64,000 nt of DNA from Actinomycetospora endophytica (GTDB lineage: Bacteria; Actinomycetota; Actinomycetes; Mycobacteriales; Pseudonocardiaceae), in NCBI RefSeq assembly GCF_021026375.1, contig NZ_JAJNDB010000002.1, positions 62,001 through 126,000 on the forward strand. The letters run 5' to 3'. Of this stretch, positions 34,959 to 45,314 are shown in pieces (position 1 is the stretch's first letter; each line of letters starts with the position of its first letter). The notes beneath the pieces were generated by a model that had not been told where the DNA came from, made no database searches, and saw only the letters and a program-made list of their open reading frames with translations. Made by a program: the position numbers and the translations under genes.

Positions 34959-35939
34959 GTGACCGACATCGACCTGCAGCCCTACGTCGACGGCGTCCGT
35001 TCGGGCTCGCGGCTCTGGATCGGACGGGCGATCACGCTCGTCGAGTCCACCCGCGCCGACCACCGCGACGCCGCCCAGGAGTTGCTCGTCGAGCTCCTGC
35101 CACATGCCGGAGGCGCGAGACGGATCGGGATCTCGGGCGTGCCCGGCGTCGGGAAGTCGACCTTCATCGGCGCGCTCGGCTCCCAGCTGACCGCGAGCGG
35201 CAGCAAGGTCGCGGTCCTCGCCGTCGACCCGAGCTCGACGCGCTCCGGCGGCTCGATCCTCGGCGACAAGACCCGCATGGACGCGCTGGCCACCGACGAC
35301 GACGCCTTCATCCGGCCGAGCCCGACGGCGGGCACGCTCGGCGGGGTCGCGAAGGCCACCCGGGAGACGATGGTGGTGATGGAGGCGGCGGGCTACGACG
35401 TCGTCATCGTCGAGACCGTCGGCGTCGGGCAGTCGGAGACCGCGGTCGCGGAGATGGTCGACTCGTTCCTGTTCCTCACCCTCGCCCGCACCGGCGACTC
35501 GCTGCAGGGCATCAAGCGCGGCATCCTCGAGATCGCCGACGTCATCGCGGTGAACAAGTCCGACGGTCCGCACGCGCGCGACGCCAAGCGCGCCGCCCGG
35601 GAGCTGGAGTCGGCGCTGAAGATGCTCCGCGGTGAGCGCGACCCCTGGCAGGTCCCGGTGCTGACGTGCAGCGCGCAGGAGCGGACGGGTCTCGACGACG
35701 TCTGGTCGGGTCTGGTCCGCCACCAGGACTTCCTCGCCGAGCGCGACGAGTTCGCCGCCAAGCGCGCCCGTCAGCAGGTCGACTGGACCTGGCAGATGGT
35801 CCGCGAGCGGCTGCTGGGTCGGCTGCGCGACCACCCGAAGGTGAAGGACATCCGCGCCGAGACCGAGCGCGAGGTCCTCGACGGCGAGCTCACCCCCGCC
35901 CTCGCGGCCGACCGCATCCTGGACGCATTCGGCTCGTGA
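34959..35939 (+). CDS. meaB: methylmalonyl-CoA mutase-associated GTPase MeaB
   Basis: The product is 326 aa. This G3E-type GTPase gates adenosylcobalamin loading into MutAB and protects it from inactivation. Motifs are GISGVPGVGKSTFI (P-loop), VLAVDPSSTRSGGSILGDKTRM, IVETVGVGQSETAVAEMVDSF (switch II) and AVNKSDG (base recognition). The GTG start follows GAGGAG by 6 nt. It is separated from mutAB by a convergent helicase and a VapBC pair, which is unusual because meaB normally follows mutB directly. Confidence 0.96.
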   Translation: MTDIDLQPYVDGVRSGSRLWIGRAITLVESTRADHRDAAQELLVELLPHAGGARRIGISGVPGVGKSTFIGALGSQLTASGSKVAVLAVDPSSTRSGGSILGDKTRMDALATDDDAFIRPSPTAGTLGGVAKATRETMVVMEAAGYDVVIVETVGVGQSETAVAEMVDSFLFLTLARTGDSLQGIKRGILEIADVIAVNKSDGPHARDAKRAARELESALKMLRGERDPWQVPVLTCSAQERTGLDDVWSGLVRHQDFLAERDEFAAKRARQQVDWTWQMVRERLLGRLRDHPKVKDIRAETEREVLDGELTPALAADRILDAFGS

Positions 35940-35959
35940 ACGGTCGGCGATCCCGTTCA
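35937..35959. terminator. short palindrome carrying both stop codons (meaB / zinc-ribbon gene)
   Basis: TGAACGG (35937-35943) pairs perfectly with CCGTTCA (35953-35959). The first three bases are the meaB stop and the last three the stop of the convergent gene. It is the same arrangement as the larger palindrome at 3113-3158. Confidence 0.5.
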
Positions 35960-36262
35960 GAAGATGCCGAGGAATCGACTCCGCGTCGGCTTCGGAAAAT
36001 TCTTGGTGCCCGGCGCGAATTTTCCGTTGATGCGCGGATAACGTGGCTCCCCGATTCCCAGGAGCGCCGCGCCGAACCGTTGCTTGCTTCCCCGGCCACG
36101 GCATCGCCAGCAGGGCCGGTAGGCGTACGTGAAGAACATGCCGTTCTCACGCTGAGCGCCGCGCCGATGGCACGCCTCGCACGCCGTGTACGGGTGCAGC
36201 AGCAGCGACAATACGTAGAGGCCGACCAGGACTAGGCCGACGATGACCAGGAACCTCTCCAT
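35957..36262 (-). CDS. small membrane-anchored zinc-ribbon-like protein
   Basis: The product is 101 aa from ATG 36262, which follows a G-rich Shine-Dalgarno sequence. The N-terminal helix FLVIVGLVLVGLYVLSLLL is a single membrane segment. It is followed by C-x2-C (CEACHRRG) and a second C-x2-C (CWRCRGRGSK), probably a zinc ribbon. The rest is basic (GKFAPGTKNFPKPTRSRF). Base composition is noticeably less GC-rich than the neighbours, with codons such as AAA, TTT and ATT, suggesting weaker codon adaptation or transfer. Function unknown. An in-frame ATG six codons earlier is also possible. Confidence 0.72.
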   Translation of the reverse strand: MERFLVIVGLVLVGLYVLSLLLHPYTACEACHRRGAQRENGMFFTYAYRPCWRCRGRGSKQRFGAALLGIGEPRYPRINGKFAPGTKNFPKPTRSRFLGIF

Positions 36263-36391
36263 GATCCCCCCCAGAATCATGGGCTGAATCGCCGATCGCG
36301 ATTTTCCCCCGCGTTCTTGATACCCGATGGGGAACCAGTGCGCGAGGGAGATCCGACAATTCGACGTTCCCGCTTACGGGGCGTCACGGAC

Positions 36392-37327
36392 TCAGGCGGG
36401 CCGACGCGACGTGAGGACCTCGAGCATCGCCGCCGTCGCGGGCGAGGGCTGCGGCGGCGACAGCGCCCGGATGCGCCGGACGAGCCGCGGTCGCAGCCGC
36501 CGCAGCACCACGCGGCGCCCCATCTGGTGCACGGCGAGGTCCGGCACGAGCGCCACCCCGACCCCGGACTCGATCAGCCCGCTGACCATCGGGAAGTCGT
36601 CGGAGTCGAACGCGACGTGTGGGGTGAACCCGGCCGCGGCGCACATCTCGACGAGCTGTTCGCGGCAGACCTGACCCGAGTCCCGGATCCACGCCGCGTC
36701 GCGCAGCGTGGACACGTCGATCTCGTCGGTCGGCGAGACCCCGGCGTCCTCGAGGGCCGGGTGGTGGGGCGGGAGGGCGACGTTGACGACGTCGTCGAGC
36801 AGCCACGTCGTCGTGAGGCCCTCGGTGTCGACGGACGGGCCGGAGGCGACCGCCGAACCGTCGCCAGGACCGGTCAGGTAGTCGAACGTGATCGCGAGGT
36901 CGAGCTCGCCCTCGCGCACCAGGTCCGGGACGTCCTCGGGCTCCCGCAGCTCGAGGGAGAGCCGGACGCCGGGATGGCGCCGGCGGAACACCCCGATCGC
37001 TCCCGGCAGCAGTCGGGCGCCGGCGCTCGCGAAGGCCGCGAGGCGCAGCCGGCCCGCCCGCAGCGCGGTGAGGTCGGCCACCTCGTCGGCGGCCCGCGTG
37101 AGCCGCCCGGCCACGACGTCCGCGTGCTCGACGAGCAGCGACCCGGCCTCCGTCGGGACCACCCCGCGGGAGTGGCGGACCAGCAGCGGCGTCCTGACCT
37201 CCCGTTCCAGCGTCGCGACCTGCTGCGAGACCGCGGACGGGGTGTAGCCGAGCTCCGTGGCGGCGGCGCTCATCGAGCCGGCCCGGATCACGGCACGCAG
37301 CACGAGCAGGCGTCGCGGATCGAGCAT
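36392..37327 (-). CDS. LysR-family transcriptional regulator
   Basis: The product is 311 aa from ATG 37327. The N-terminal HTH reads LLVLRAVIRAGSMSAAATEL, then GYTPSAVSQQVATLEREV and VRHSRGVVPTEAGSLLVEHA. The periplasmic-binding-type effector domain includes RLRLAAFASAGARLLPGAIG, LDLAITFDY and VSGLIESGVGVALVPDLAV. It is divergent from a small ORF (63-bp gap). No metabolic gene next to it reveals its target. Confidence 0.9.
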   Translation of the reverse strand: MLDPRRLLVLRAVIRAGSMSAAATELGYTPSAVSQQVATLEREVRTPLLVRHSRGVVPTEAGSLLVEHADVVAGRLTRAADEVADLTALRAGRLRLAAFASAGARLLPGAIGVFRRRHPGVRLSLELREPEDVPDLVREGELDLAITFDYLTGPGDGSAVASGPSVDTEGLTTTWLLDDVVNVALPPHHPALEDAGVSPTDEIDVSTLRDAAWIRDSGQVCREQLVEMCAAAGFTPHVAFDSDDFPMVSGLIESGVGVALVPDLAVHQMGRRVVLRRLRPRLVRRIRALSPPQPSPATAAMLEVLTSRRPA

Positions 37328-37390
37328 GAAGCCCAGCTTAACGCCGTATGCGTGGATATTCGCTGGTCGTGAGGCCGGAACCGCCGGAGC

Positions 37391-37636
37391 ATGGACACCG
37401 TGAAGACGGCATGGAGCGCTCTGGCCCGGGTGTGGGCGGAGCAGAAGGAGATCTCGGAACGGCTGAGCCTCGTCGACCGCCCGTGGGAGGAGCGCTACCT
37501 CCACTGGGCGTTCGAGGGCGGCGAGTACGTCCTGCACGGCGACCTGATGCCCTCGACGCGGCGTCGGATGTCGACCACGCGCGGCGGCTGGTGCCGGCGC
37601 GCGGCCGGTCGTCCGCTGCCGCGTCCGCGCCGGTAG
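37391..37636 (+). CDS. small conserved-type hypothetical protein (81 aa)
   Basis: It begins MDTVKTAWSALARVWAEQKE and has a tryptophan-rich core (DRPWEERYLHWAFEGGEYVL). The C-terminal third is very Arg-rich. The composition of the first 55 residues looks protein-like, and the divergent placement beside a LysR gene supports a real gene; I do not recognise a family with a known function. The TAG stop is the first triplet of family A copy 4. Confidence 0.55.
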   Translation: MDTVKTAWSALARVWAEQKEISERLSLVDRPWEERYLHWAFEGGEYVLHGDLMPSTRRRMSTTRGGWCRRAAGRPLPRPRR

Positions 37637-37709
37637 GTGCGCTCCGCGCTCGTGAGCAGTAAGTGACGCCAGAGCCTCACTTACTGCTCACGAGCCCGCA
37701 GGGCACCTA
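37634..37709. repeat. family A palindromic repeat, copy 4 (most symmetric)
   Basis: A 76-bp palindrome from TAGGTGC to GCACCTA. The inner stem GCTCGTGAGCAGTAAGTGA (37648-37666) pairs perfectly with 37677-37695 (19 bp, 10-nt loop). Both edges donate a TAG stop, to the 81-aa ORF on the left and to the TetR gene on the right (37707-37709). Confidence 0.95.
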
Positions 37710-38315
37710 CTCGGTGATGGCGAGACCGGCGAGCAGCGCCACGAACGGCGCCCGGCACTCGCCCCGCACCCGCTCCCGGTCCTCGGCCCGCGTGCGCGCG
37801 AGCAGCTGACCGGCCGCGCCGAGCATCCCGAACGCGATGCTCGTGAGCGCCTCACCGCGGTGGGCCGGGATGCGCCCGGCGGCGGTCATCGCGTCGAGCA
37901 TGTCGGAGAGCAGCGCGTACGAGTACTTCTCCTCGCACAGCCGCCACGCGTCCCAGCCGAGCGCGAGGGGTGCCTCCCGGAAGACCAGTGCGCCGTAGAC
38001 CGGCTCGGAGCAGGCGAGCAGGAACTGGTCGAGCGCCGCGAGGGCGCCGACCGTCGGGTCCTCCTCGGCCTCGAACGCCGCCCGGGCCGCGCCGTTCTCG
38101 GTGCGCTCGAGCTCCTCGAAGAGCGCCTCGAACAGGCCCGGCTTGCTCGAGAAGTGGTGGTAGATCGCGCCCTTGGTCACCCGGGCGACCGCCGCGACGT
38201 CGTCGAGCGAGGTCCGCGCGAAGCCGCGCTCGGTGAACAGGTCCGCCGCCGCGTCCAGCAGGGCGCGCCGCGTCGCCTCGGTGTACTCCCCACGACGACT
38301 CTTGACCTCCGGCAC
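37707..38315 (-). CDS. TetR-family repressor (of the adjacent P450)
   Basis: The product is 202 aa. The HTH domain reads YTEATRRALLDAAADLFTERG, then FARTSLDDVAAVARVTKGAIYHHFSSKPGLFEALF. The GTG start at 38315 is followed upstream by a 17-bp palindrome, ACATACTC-C-GAGTATGT, in the intergenic region shared with the divergent cytochrome P450, a probable common operator. The TAG stop is the edge of family A copy 4. Confidence 0.92.
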   Translation of the reverse strand: MPEVKSRRGEYTEATRRALLDAAADLFTERGFARTSLDDVAAVARVTKGAIYHHFSSKPGLFEALFEELERTENGAARAAFEAEEDPTVGALAALDQFLLACSEPVYGALVFREAPLALGWDAWRLCEEKYSYALLSDMLDAMTAAGRIPAHRGEALTSIAFGMLGAAGQLLARTRAEDRERVRGECRAPFVALLAGLAITE

Positions 38316-38342
38316 GACACCGGAGCATAGTCCCGGTCAGTC

Positions 38343-38359
38343 ACATACTCCGAGTATGT
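38343..38359. promoter_or_regulatory. TetR operator between the TetR gene and the P450
   Basis: ACATACTC-C-GAGTATGT is a perfect 8-bp inverted repeat with a 1-bp centre. It is AT-rich for this genome and sits 28 bp upstream of the TetR start and 33 bp upstream of the P450 start. Confidence 0.75.
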
Positions 38360-38391
38360 CTCTGACGGATGGTTCGTGAGAGGTGGTCCCC

Positions 38392-39768
38392 ATGTCGTCG
38401 GCTCCCGTGTCCACCCCGCCGCGCGCGGCGACCGACAAGCCCGTGCCCGGGTCCGGCCGGGGCCCGTCGACGGCCGCCCTCGCCGCCCGCTGGGGGTTCT
38501 CCCACGGACTGCTGCGCACGGTGCTGGCCCAGCGCGCCCGCGGAGGGAGCGCCGACGCGCGACTGCTGCGCGACCCGGCGCTGCAGGCCGAGCCCTGGGC
38601 GCACTACCGGGACCTGCGCGCGCAGCGCCCGTTCGCGCAGGCGCCGCTGGGCAGGGCCACTGCACACCACGAGGTCGCGACGGCCGTGCTGCGCAGCGAC
38701 GACTTCGGCGCGGCCGACCGCGACCAGGTGCTCCCCGCGCCGGTGCGCGCCGGGATGCGGCTGGTCGGGCCGCGCCGCTACGCCGGCGTCGACACCCCGC
38801 CGTCCATGCTCGTCGTCGACCCGCCCGACCACGCCCGCTACCGCCGGCTCGTCTCGCGGGCGTTCACCGCCAAGGCGGTCGCGGCGCTGCGGACCCGTAC
38901 CGAGGAGATCACGGCCGAGCTGCTCGACGAGCTCGCCGCCACGCTCGAGCGCGAGGGTTCCGCGGACCTGGTGCGCCACTACGCGGCGCTGGTGCCGGTG
39001 ACCGTCATCGCCGAGATGCTCGGTGTGCCCCAGGACATGCGCGATACCCTGCTGACCTGGGGCGACGGCGCGGCGGCGAGCCTCGACATGGGGCTGCCGT
39101 GGCAGCGCTACGCCCGCGCGGAGCGCTCGCTGGCGGCGTTCGACGGCTGGTTGCGGGGCCACCTGCGCACGCTCCGGGCCGCTCCCGGCGAGGACCTGCT
39201 CTCGAAGCTGGTGCAGGTCGCCGACGACGACGGCACCGGCCTCTCCGAGCAGGAGCTGGTCGCCACCTCGATGCTCATCCTGGCGGCCGGCTTCGAGACG
39301 ACGGTCAACCTGATCTCCAACGGCGTCACGCAGCTCTTCGCGCACCCCGATCAGCGGGCCGTGCTGGCCGAGGACCCGTCGCGGTGGCCGAACGCCGTCG
39401 ACGAGGTGCTGCGCTTCGATTCCCCGGTGCAGCGCACCGCGCGGATGGCGCGCCGCGACACCGAGGTCGAGGGCGTGCCGGTCGCGCAGGGCGAGATCGT
39501 CGTGACGGTGCTCGGCGCGGCCAACCGCGACCCCGCGAAGTTCGCCGACCCCGACCGCTTCGACGTCACCCGGGCCAACGCCAAGGAGCACGTCGCGTTC
39601 TCCAGCGGCATCCACTACTGCCTGGGGGCGGCGCTGGCGCGCATGGAGGGTGAGGTGGCGCTGCGGGAGCTCTTCACGCGGTTCCCCGACCTGGCACCGG
39701 CCGGCACCGGGGTCCGGCGCCCGACGATCATCCTGCGGGGGTGGGAGACGCTCCCTGTCCGGGCCTGA
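38392..39768 (+). CDS. cytochrome P450
   Basis: The product is 458 aa, soluble bacterial class. The I-helix oxygen-activation motif is [10 protein letters not shown], the K-helix E-x-x-R lies in [12 protein letters not shown], and the heme-cysteine loop is [17 protein letters not shown] (F-x-x-G-x-H-x-C-x-G). The N-terminal 50 residues are longer than usual for CYP107/CYP105-like enzymes. No ferredoxin or reductase gene is adjacent, so electron partners are elsewhere. ATG 38392 follows GAGAGG. The divergent TetR and the palindromic operator suggest induction by the substrate. Confidence 0.95.
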   Translation: MSSAPVSTPPRAATDKPVPGSGRGPSTAALAARWGFSHGLLRTVLAQRARGGSADARLLRDPALQAEPWAHYRDLRAQRPFAQAPLGRATAHHEVATAVLRSDDFGAADRDQVLPAPVRAGMRLVGPRRYAGVDTPPSMLVVDPPDHARYRRLVSRAFTAKAVAALRTRTEEITAELLDELAATLEREGSADLVRHYAALVPVTVIAEMLGVPQDMRDTLLTWGDGAAASLDMGLPWQRYARAERSLAAFDGWLRGHLRTLRAAPGEDLLSKLVQVADDDGTGLSEQELVATSMLILAAGFETTVNLISNGVTQLFAHPDQRAVLAEDPSRWPNAVDEVLRFDSPVQRTARMARRDTEVEGVPVAQGEIVVTVLGAANRDPAKFADPDRFDVTRANAKEHVAFSSGIHYCLGAALARMEGEVALRELFTRFPDLAPAGTGVRRPTIILRGWETLPVRA

Positions 39769-39833
39769 CCCGCACAGGGCACACACAGCGACTGCCCAGC
39801 ACGGGCGAACCGGGCAGTGCCAGGCTGGTGCCC

Positions 39834-40562
39834 ATGAACGCGACCCGTGCCGAGCTGCGGCGGCCCGACGGCAGTCCGGTCCGCGCCCTCGTCGTCGACG
39901 ACGAGCCGACGCTGGCCGACCTCCTCTCCATGGCCCTGCGCTACGAGGGCTGGGACGTGCGCAGCGCGGGCGACGGCCTCGGCGCCGTGACGCAGGGCCG
40001 GGAGTTCCGCCCGGACGTCGTCGTGCTCGACGTGATGCTCCCCGACATCGACGGCTTCGAGGTCCTGCGCCGGCTGCGGGCCGACATCCCCGAGGTCCCG
40101 GTGCTGTTCCTGACCGCGCGGGACGCCGTGGAGGACCGGGTCGCGGGCATCACCGCGGGCGGCGACGACTACGTCACCAAGCCGTTCAGCCTCGAGGAGG
40201 TCGTCGCGCGCCTGCGGGGCCTGCTGCGCCGCGCCGCCGTCGCGACCGCCGTCCGCGGCGACGCGGGCCTCGTCGTCGGGGACCTGACCCTCGACGAGGA
40301 CTCGCACGAGGTCTTCCGCGGCGGCGCGCAGGTCGACCTCACCGCCACCGAGTTCGAGCTGCTGCGCTTCCTCATGCGCAACCCCCGCCGCGTGCTCTCC
40401 AAGGCCCAGATCCTCGACCGGGTGTGGAACTACGATTTCGGCGGCCAGTCGAACATCGTCGAGCTCTACATCTCCTACCTGCGCAAGAAGATCGACGCCG
40501 GCCGCGCCCCGATGATCCACACCGTGCGCGGCGCCGGGTACGTCCTCAAGCCCGCAGGCTGA
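39834..40562 (+). CDS. OmpR-family response regulator
   Basis: The product is 242 aa. The receiver domain shows RALVVDDEPTLADLL, the phospho-acceptor Asp in VVVLDVMLPDIDG (about residue 66), LFLTARD and the Lys of YVTKPFSLEEV. The C-terminal winged helix includes LTATEFELLRFLMRNPRRVL, then SKAQILDRVWNYDFGG and YISYLRKKID...HTVRGAGYVLKP. It resembles mycobacterial TrcR/TcrA-type regulators. It is followed by its sensor kinase 15 bp downstream. ACTGCCC-N14-GGGCAGT (39791-39818) just upstream could be an autoregulatory site. Confidence 0.95.
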   Translation: MNATRAELRRPDGSPVRALVVDDEPTLADLLSMALRYEGWDVRSAGDGLGAVTQGREFRPDVVVLDVMLPDIDGFEVLRRLRADIPEVPVLFLTARDAVEDRVAGITAGGDDYVTKPFSLEEVVARLRGLLRRAAVATAVRGDAGLVVGDLTLDEDSHEVFRGGAQVDLTATEFELLRFLMRNPRRVLSKAQILDRVWNYDFGGQSNIVELYISYLRKKIDAGRAPMIHTVRGAGYVLKPAG

Positions 40563-40577
40563 CCGGGAGGACATCGC

Positions 40578-42104
40578 ATGACGTGGATGCGCTCGCTCCA
40601 GGCCCGCATCGTCCTCACGACGGTGGTCCTGATGGCCGTGGTGTGCGCGGTCGTCGGGATCGGTGCCGCCCTCTCGCTGCGCCACTACCTGGGTGAGCAG
40701 CTCGCCCAGGAGGTCTCGCGCACCGTCGGGTTCACGGCGAACCCGCCGAACGACGACTCCGACCACCGCCCGCCGCCCCCCGACGCGGGCAGCGGCATCG
40801 GCGGCGGCGACGGCACCAGCCGCATCGAGGTGCGCAGCATCGACGGCCAGGTCGTCTCGGCCGCGGCGCTCGGGAACTTCCGCTCCGCCGACCAGCCGCT
40901 CTCCGCCGTCCAGGTGGCGCCGGTCCTGGCGGTCACCCCGGACCAGGGCAGTCCCGGCGACCCCGGCGCGGAGGCGGTCACGCTGCCCGGGCTCGGCACC
41001 TACTTCATGGAGGCCCGGACCGTGTCCGACGGTTCGGTGGTCGCCGTCGGCATCTCGACGGCGCGCATGGACGCGACCGTCGGCCGGCTCGCGGTCATCG
41101 AGATCGTCATCTTCGCGATCGGGGTGGCGGTCGCCGGGGTGATCGCGGCGTTCGCGACCGGGGCCACGCTGCGCCCGCTGCACCGCGTCTCGGCCACCGC
41201 CCGCCGCGTGTCCGAACTGCCGCTCGAGCGCGGCGAGGTGGAGCTCGACGACCGCGTGCCCGAGGCCGACGCCGATCCCCGCACCGAGGTCGGGCAGGTG
41301 GGCGTCGCCCTCAACCGCATGCTCGGTCACGTCGCGGGTGCCCTCGAGGTCCGTCAGGAGAGCGAGACCCGGGTGCGCCGGTTCGTCGCGGACGCCTCGC
41401 ACGAGCTGCGCACCCCGCTCGCCGCCATCCGCGGGTACTCCGAGCTGGCCCGGCGCCGCTCCGACGAGCTGCCGCCCGAGGTCGCCGCGATGCTCGAGCG
41501 CGTCGGCTCGCAGACCGAGCGCATGACGCTGCTCGTCGAGGACCTGCTGCTCCTGGCCCGTCTCGACGCCGGCCGCCCGCTGGCCCGCGAGCGGGTCGAC
41601 CTCGCGCGGATCGTCGCCGACGTGGTCGCCGACGCGCACGCCGTGGCCTCCGACCACCACTGGTCGCTGCAGCTGCCCGAGGACCCGGAGGCGATCGGGT
41701 TCGACGTCGTCGGGGACCCGGAGCGCCTGCACCAGGTCGTGGCGAACCTGCTGGCCAACGCCCGCACCCACACCCCGTCGGGCACCCACGTCGTCGCCGG
41801 CCTGAGTCGCCGCGGTGACACGGTGCGTCTCGAGGTGTCCGACGACGGCCCCGGTATCGCCCCGGACCTGCTCGGCCATGTCTTCGAGCGGTTCGCCCGC
41901 GGCGACACCGGGCGCGCCCGGACCACCGGCAGCACCGGGCTCGGGCTGTCGATCGTGTCGGCCGTCGTCACCGAGCACGGCGGGACGCTCGGCGTCACCA
42001 GCGTGCCCGGGGACACCCGCTTCGCCGTCGCGCTGCCGGCCGCGGACCGGGGCGGTCCCTCGCTGCCCCCGGTCACCGCCCCGGTGTCGGTGCGACGGGG
42101 CTGA
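40578..42104 (+). CDS. membrane sensor histidine kinase
   Basis: The product is 508 aa. TM1 (VLTTVVLMAVVCAVVGIGAA) is followed by an extracytoplasmic sensor of about 130 residues with a Pro/Asp/Gly-rich stretch, then TM2 (VIEIVIFAIGVAVAGVIAAF), HAMP, the HisKA box ADASHELRTPLAAIRGYSEL (His about 275), N box NLLANARTHTP, G1 DDGPGIAPD, F box FERFARGD and G2 GSTGLGLSIV. It is the partner of the response regulator. The signal cannot be predicted. The stop sits in GCTGA-TCC-TCAGC, which also holds the convergent DUF1918 stop. Confidence 0.95.
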   Translation: MTWMRSLQARIVLTTVVLMAVVCAVVGIGAALSLRHYLGEQLAQEVSRTVGFTANPPNDDSDHRPPPPDAGSGIGGGDGTSRIEVRSIDGQVVSAAALGNFRSADQPLSAVQVAPVLAVTPDQGSPGDPGAEAVTLPGLGTYFMEARTVSDGSVVAVGISTARMDATVGRLAVIEIVIFAIGVAVAGVIAAFATGATLRPLHRVSATARRVSELPLERGEVELDDRVPEADADPRTEVGQVGVALNRMLGHVAGALEVRQESETRVRRFVADASHELRTPLAAIRGYSELARRRSDELPPEVAAMLERVGSQTERMTLLVEDLLLLARLDAGRPLARERVDLARIVADVVADAHAVASDHHWSLQLPEDPEAIGFDVVGDPERLHQVVANLLANARTHTPSGTHVVAGLSRRGDTVRLEVSDDGPGIAPDLLGHVFERFARGDTGRARTTGSTGLGLSIVSAVVTEHGGTLGVTSVPGDTRFAVALPAADRGGPSLPPVTAPVSVRRG

Positions 42105-42107
42105 TCC

Positions 42108-42431
42108 TCAGCGCTGGAGGCGATCCGCGACGGTGGCCGCGGCGTCGGCCACCGCGCGGGCGGCGCGGCCCGTCGCGTCCTGGGCGGCGTCCCGGGCCCG
42201 CTCGGCGGACTCGCTCGCGCGGTCGGCCACCTGGCCGAGACGTTCCCCCACGGTCGGCGCCTCGATGGTCGCGTCCGGGCCCGGTGTCAGGATCGACTCG
42301 TCGCCGGAGTCGAAGCGCACCCGGTAGGGCGGCCCGTCCGTCCCGAGGACGGCGACGATGGTGCCCGTCCGGTCCGGGGCGTCGACGGTGTTGGCGTGCA
42401 GGGTGATGCGGTCACCGACGTCAGCACTCAC
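42108..42431 (-). CDS. DUF1918 domain protein with helical tail
   Basis: The product is 107 aa from GTG 42431, with GGAGGAG 7 nt upstream. The N-terminal SH3-like DUF1918 domain reads VGDRITLHANTVDAPDRTG, then TIVAVLGTDGPPYRVRFDSGDESILTPG. An Ala/Arg-rich amphipathic helix of about 45 residues follows (ERLGQVADRASESAERARDA). DUF1918 proteins are widespread in actinobacteria and their function is not established. Three codons separate its stop from the histidine kinase stop. Confidence 0.82.
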   Translation of the reverse strand: MSADVGDRITLHANTVDAPDRTGTIVAVLGTDGPPYRVRFDSGDESILTPGPDATIEAPTVGERLGQVADRASESAERARDAAQDATGRAARAVADAAATVADRLQR

Positions 42432-42515
42432 GATGGCTCTCCTCCCGGCGGGTGTCGCGCGGACGGATACCCACGCGATGATCACCCCAGACAGGTCCGT
42501 CCCACCCCGGAACGA

Positions 42516-42562
42516 GCGAAGGGCCCCTCCGGTCGAGTGGATCGACCGGAGGGGCCCTTCGC
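42516..42562. terminator. 21-bp perfect hairpin terminator of the Clp ATPase gene
   Basis: The stem 42516-42536 pairs exactly with 42542-42562 around the 5-nt loop GTGGA. It begins GCGAAGGGCCCCTCCGG. It lies 12 bp after the Clp stop on the minus strand. A related hairpin with the same GCGAAGGGCCCC start follows the MaoC gene (50833-50884). Confidence 0.85.
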
Positions 42563-42573
42563 CGGAGTGCGGG

Positions 42574-45114
<2,541 letters not shown>

Positions 45115-45203
45115 GCGTACCTCTCTGTGGGGGTCCTACCGCCTGCGGCCTGGTGCCTGCGGCGGCTGTCAGGAGGATCAGCAATCGGTGATCCCGATTC
45201 ATT

Positions 45204-45224
45204 CCTGAGTCGGTGTGACTCATG
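45204..45224 (-). promoter_or_regulatory. HAIR box (HspR operator) upstream of the Clp ATPase
   Basis: CCTGAGT-CGGTGTG-ACTCATG matches the HAIR consensus CTTGAGT-N7-ACTCAAG at 12 of 14 arm positions, with the mismatches symmetric. It lies 90 bp upstream of the Clp start, in the gap shared with the divergent oxidoreductase. HspR repression of clpB/dnaK through HAIR is established in actinomycetes. Confidence 0.75.
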
Positions 45225-45314
45225 TCTGGTCCGAGCAGGGTGCGCCGACCCGGCTCACGTGTTCCCCGTCGCCGTCGCGGGACACACCCCCGGCGTCGTG
45301 GGTAACCGGGGGCC

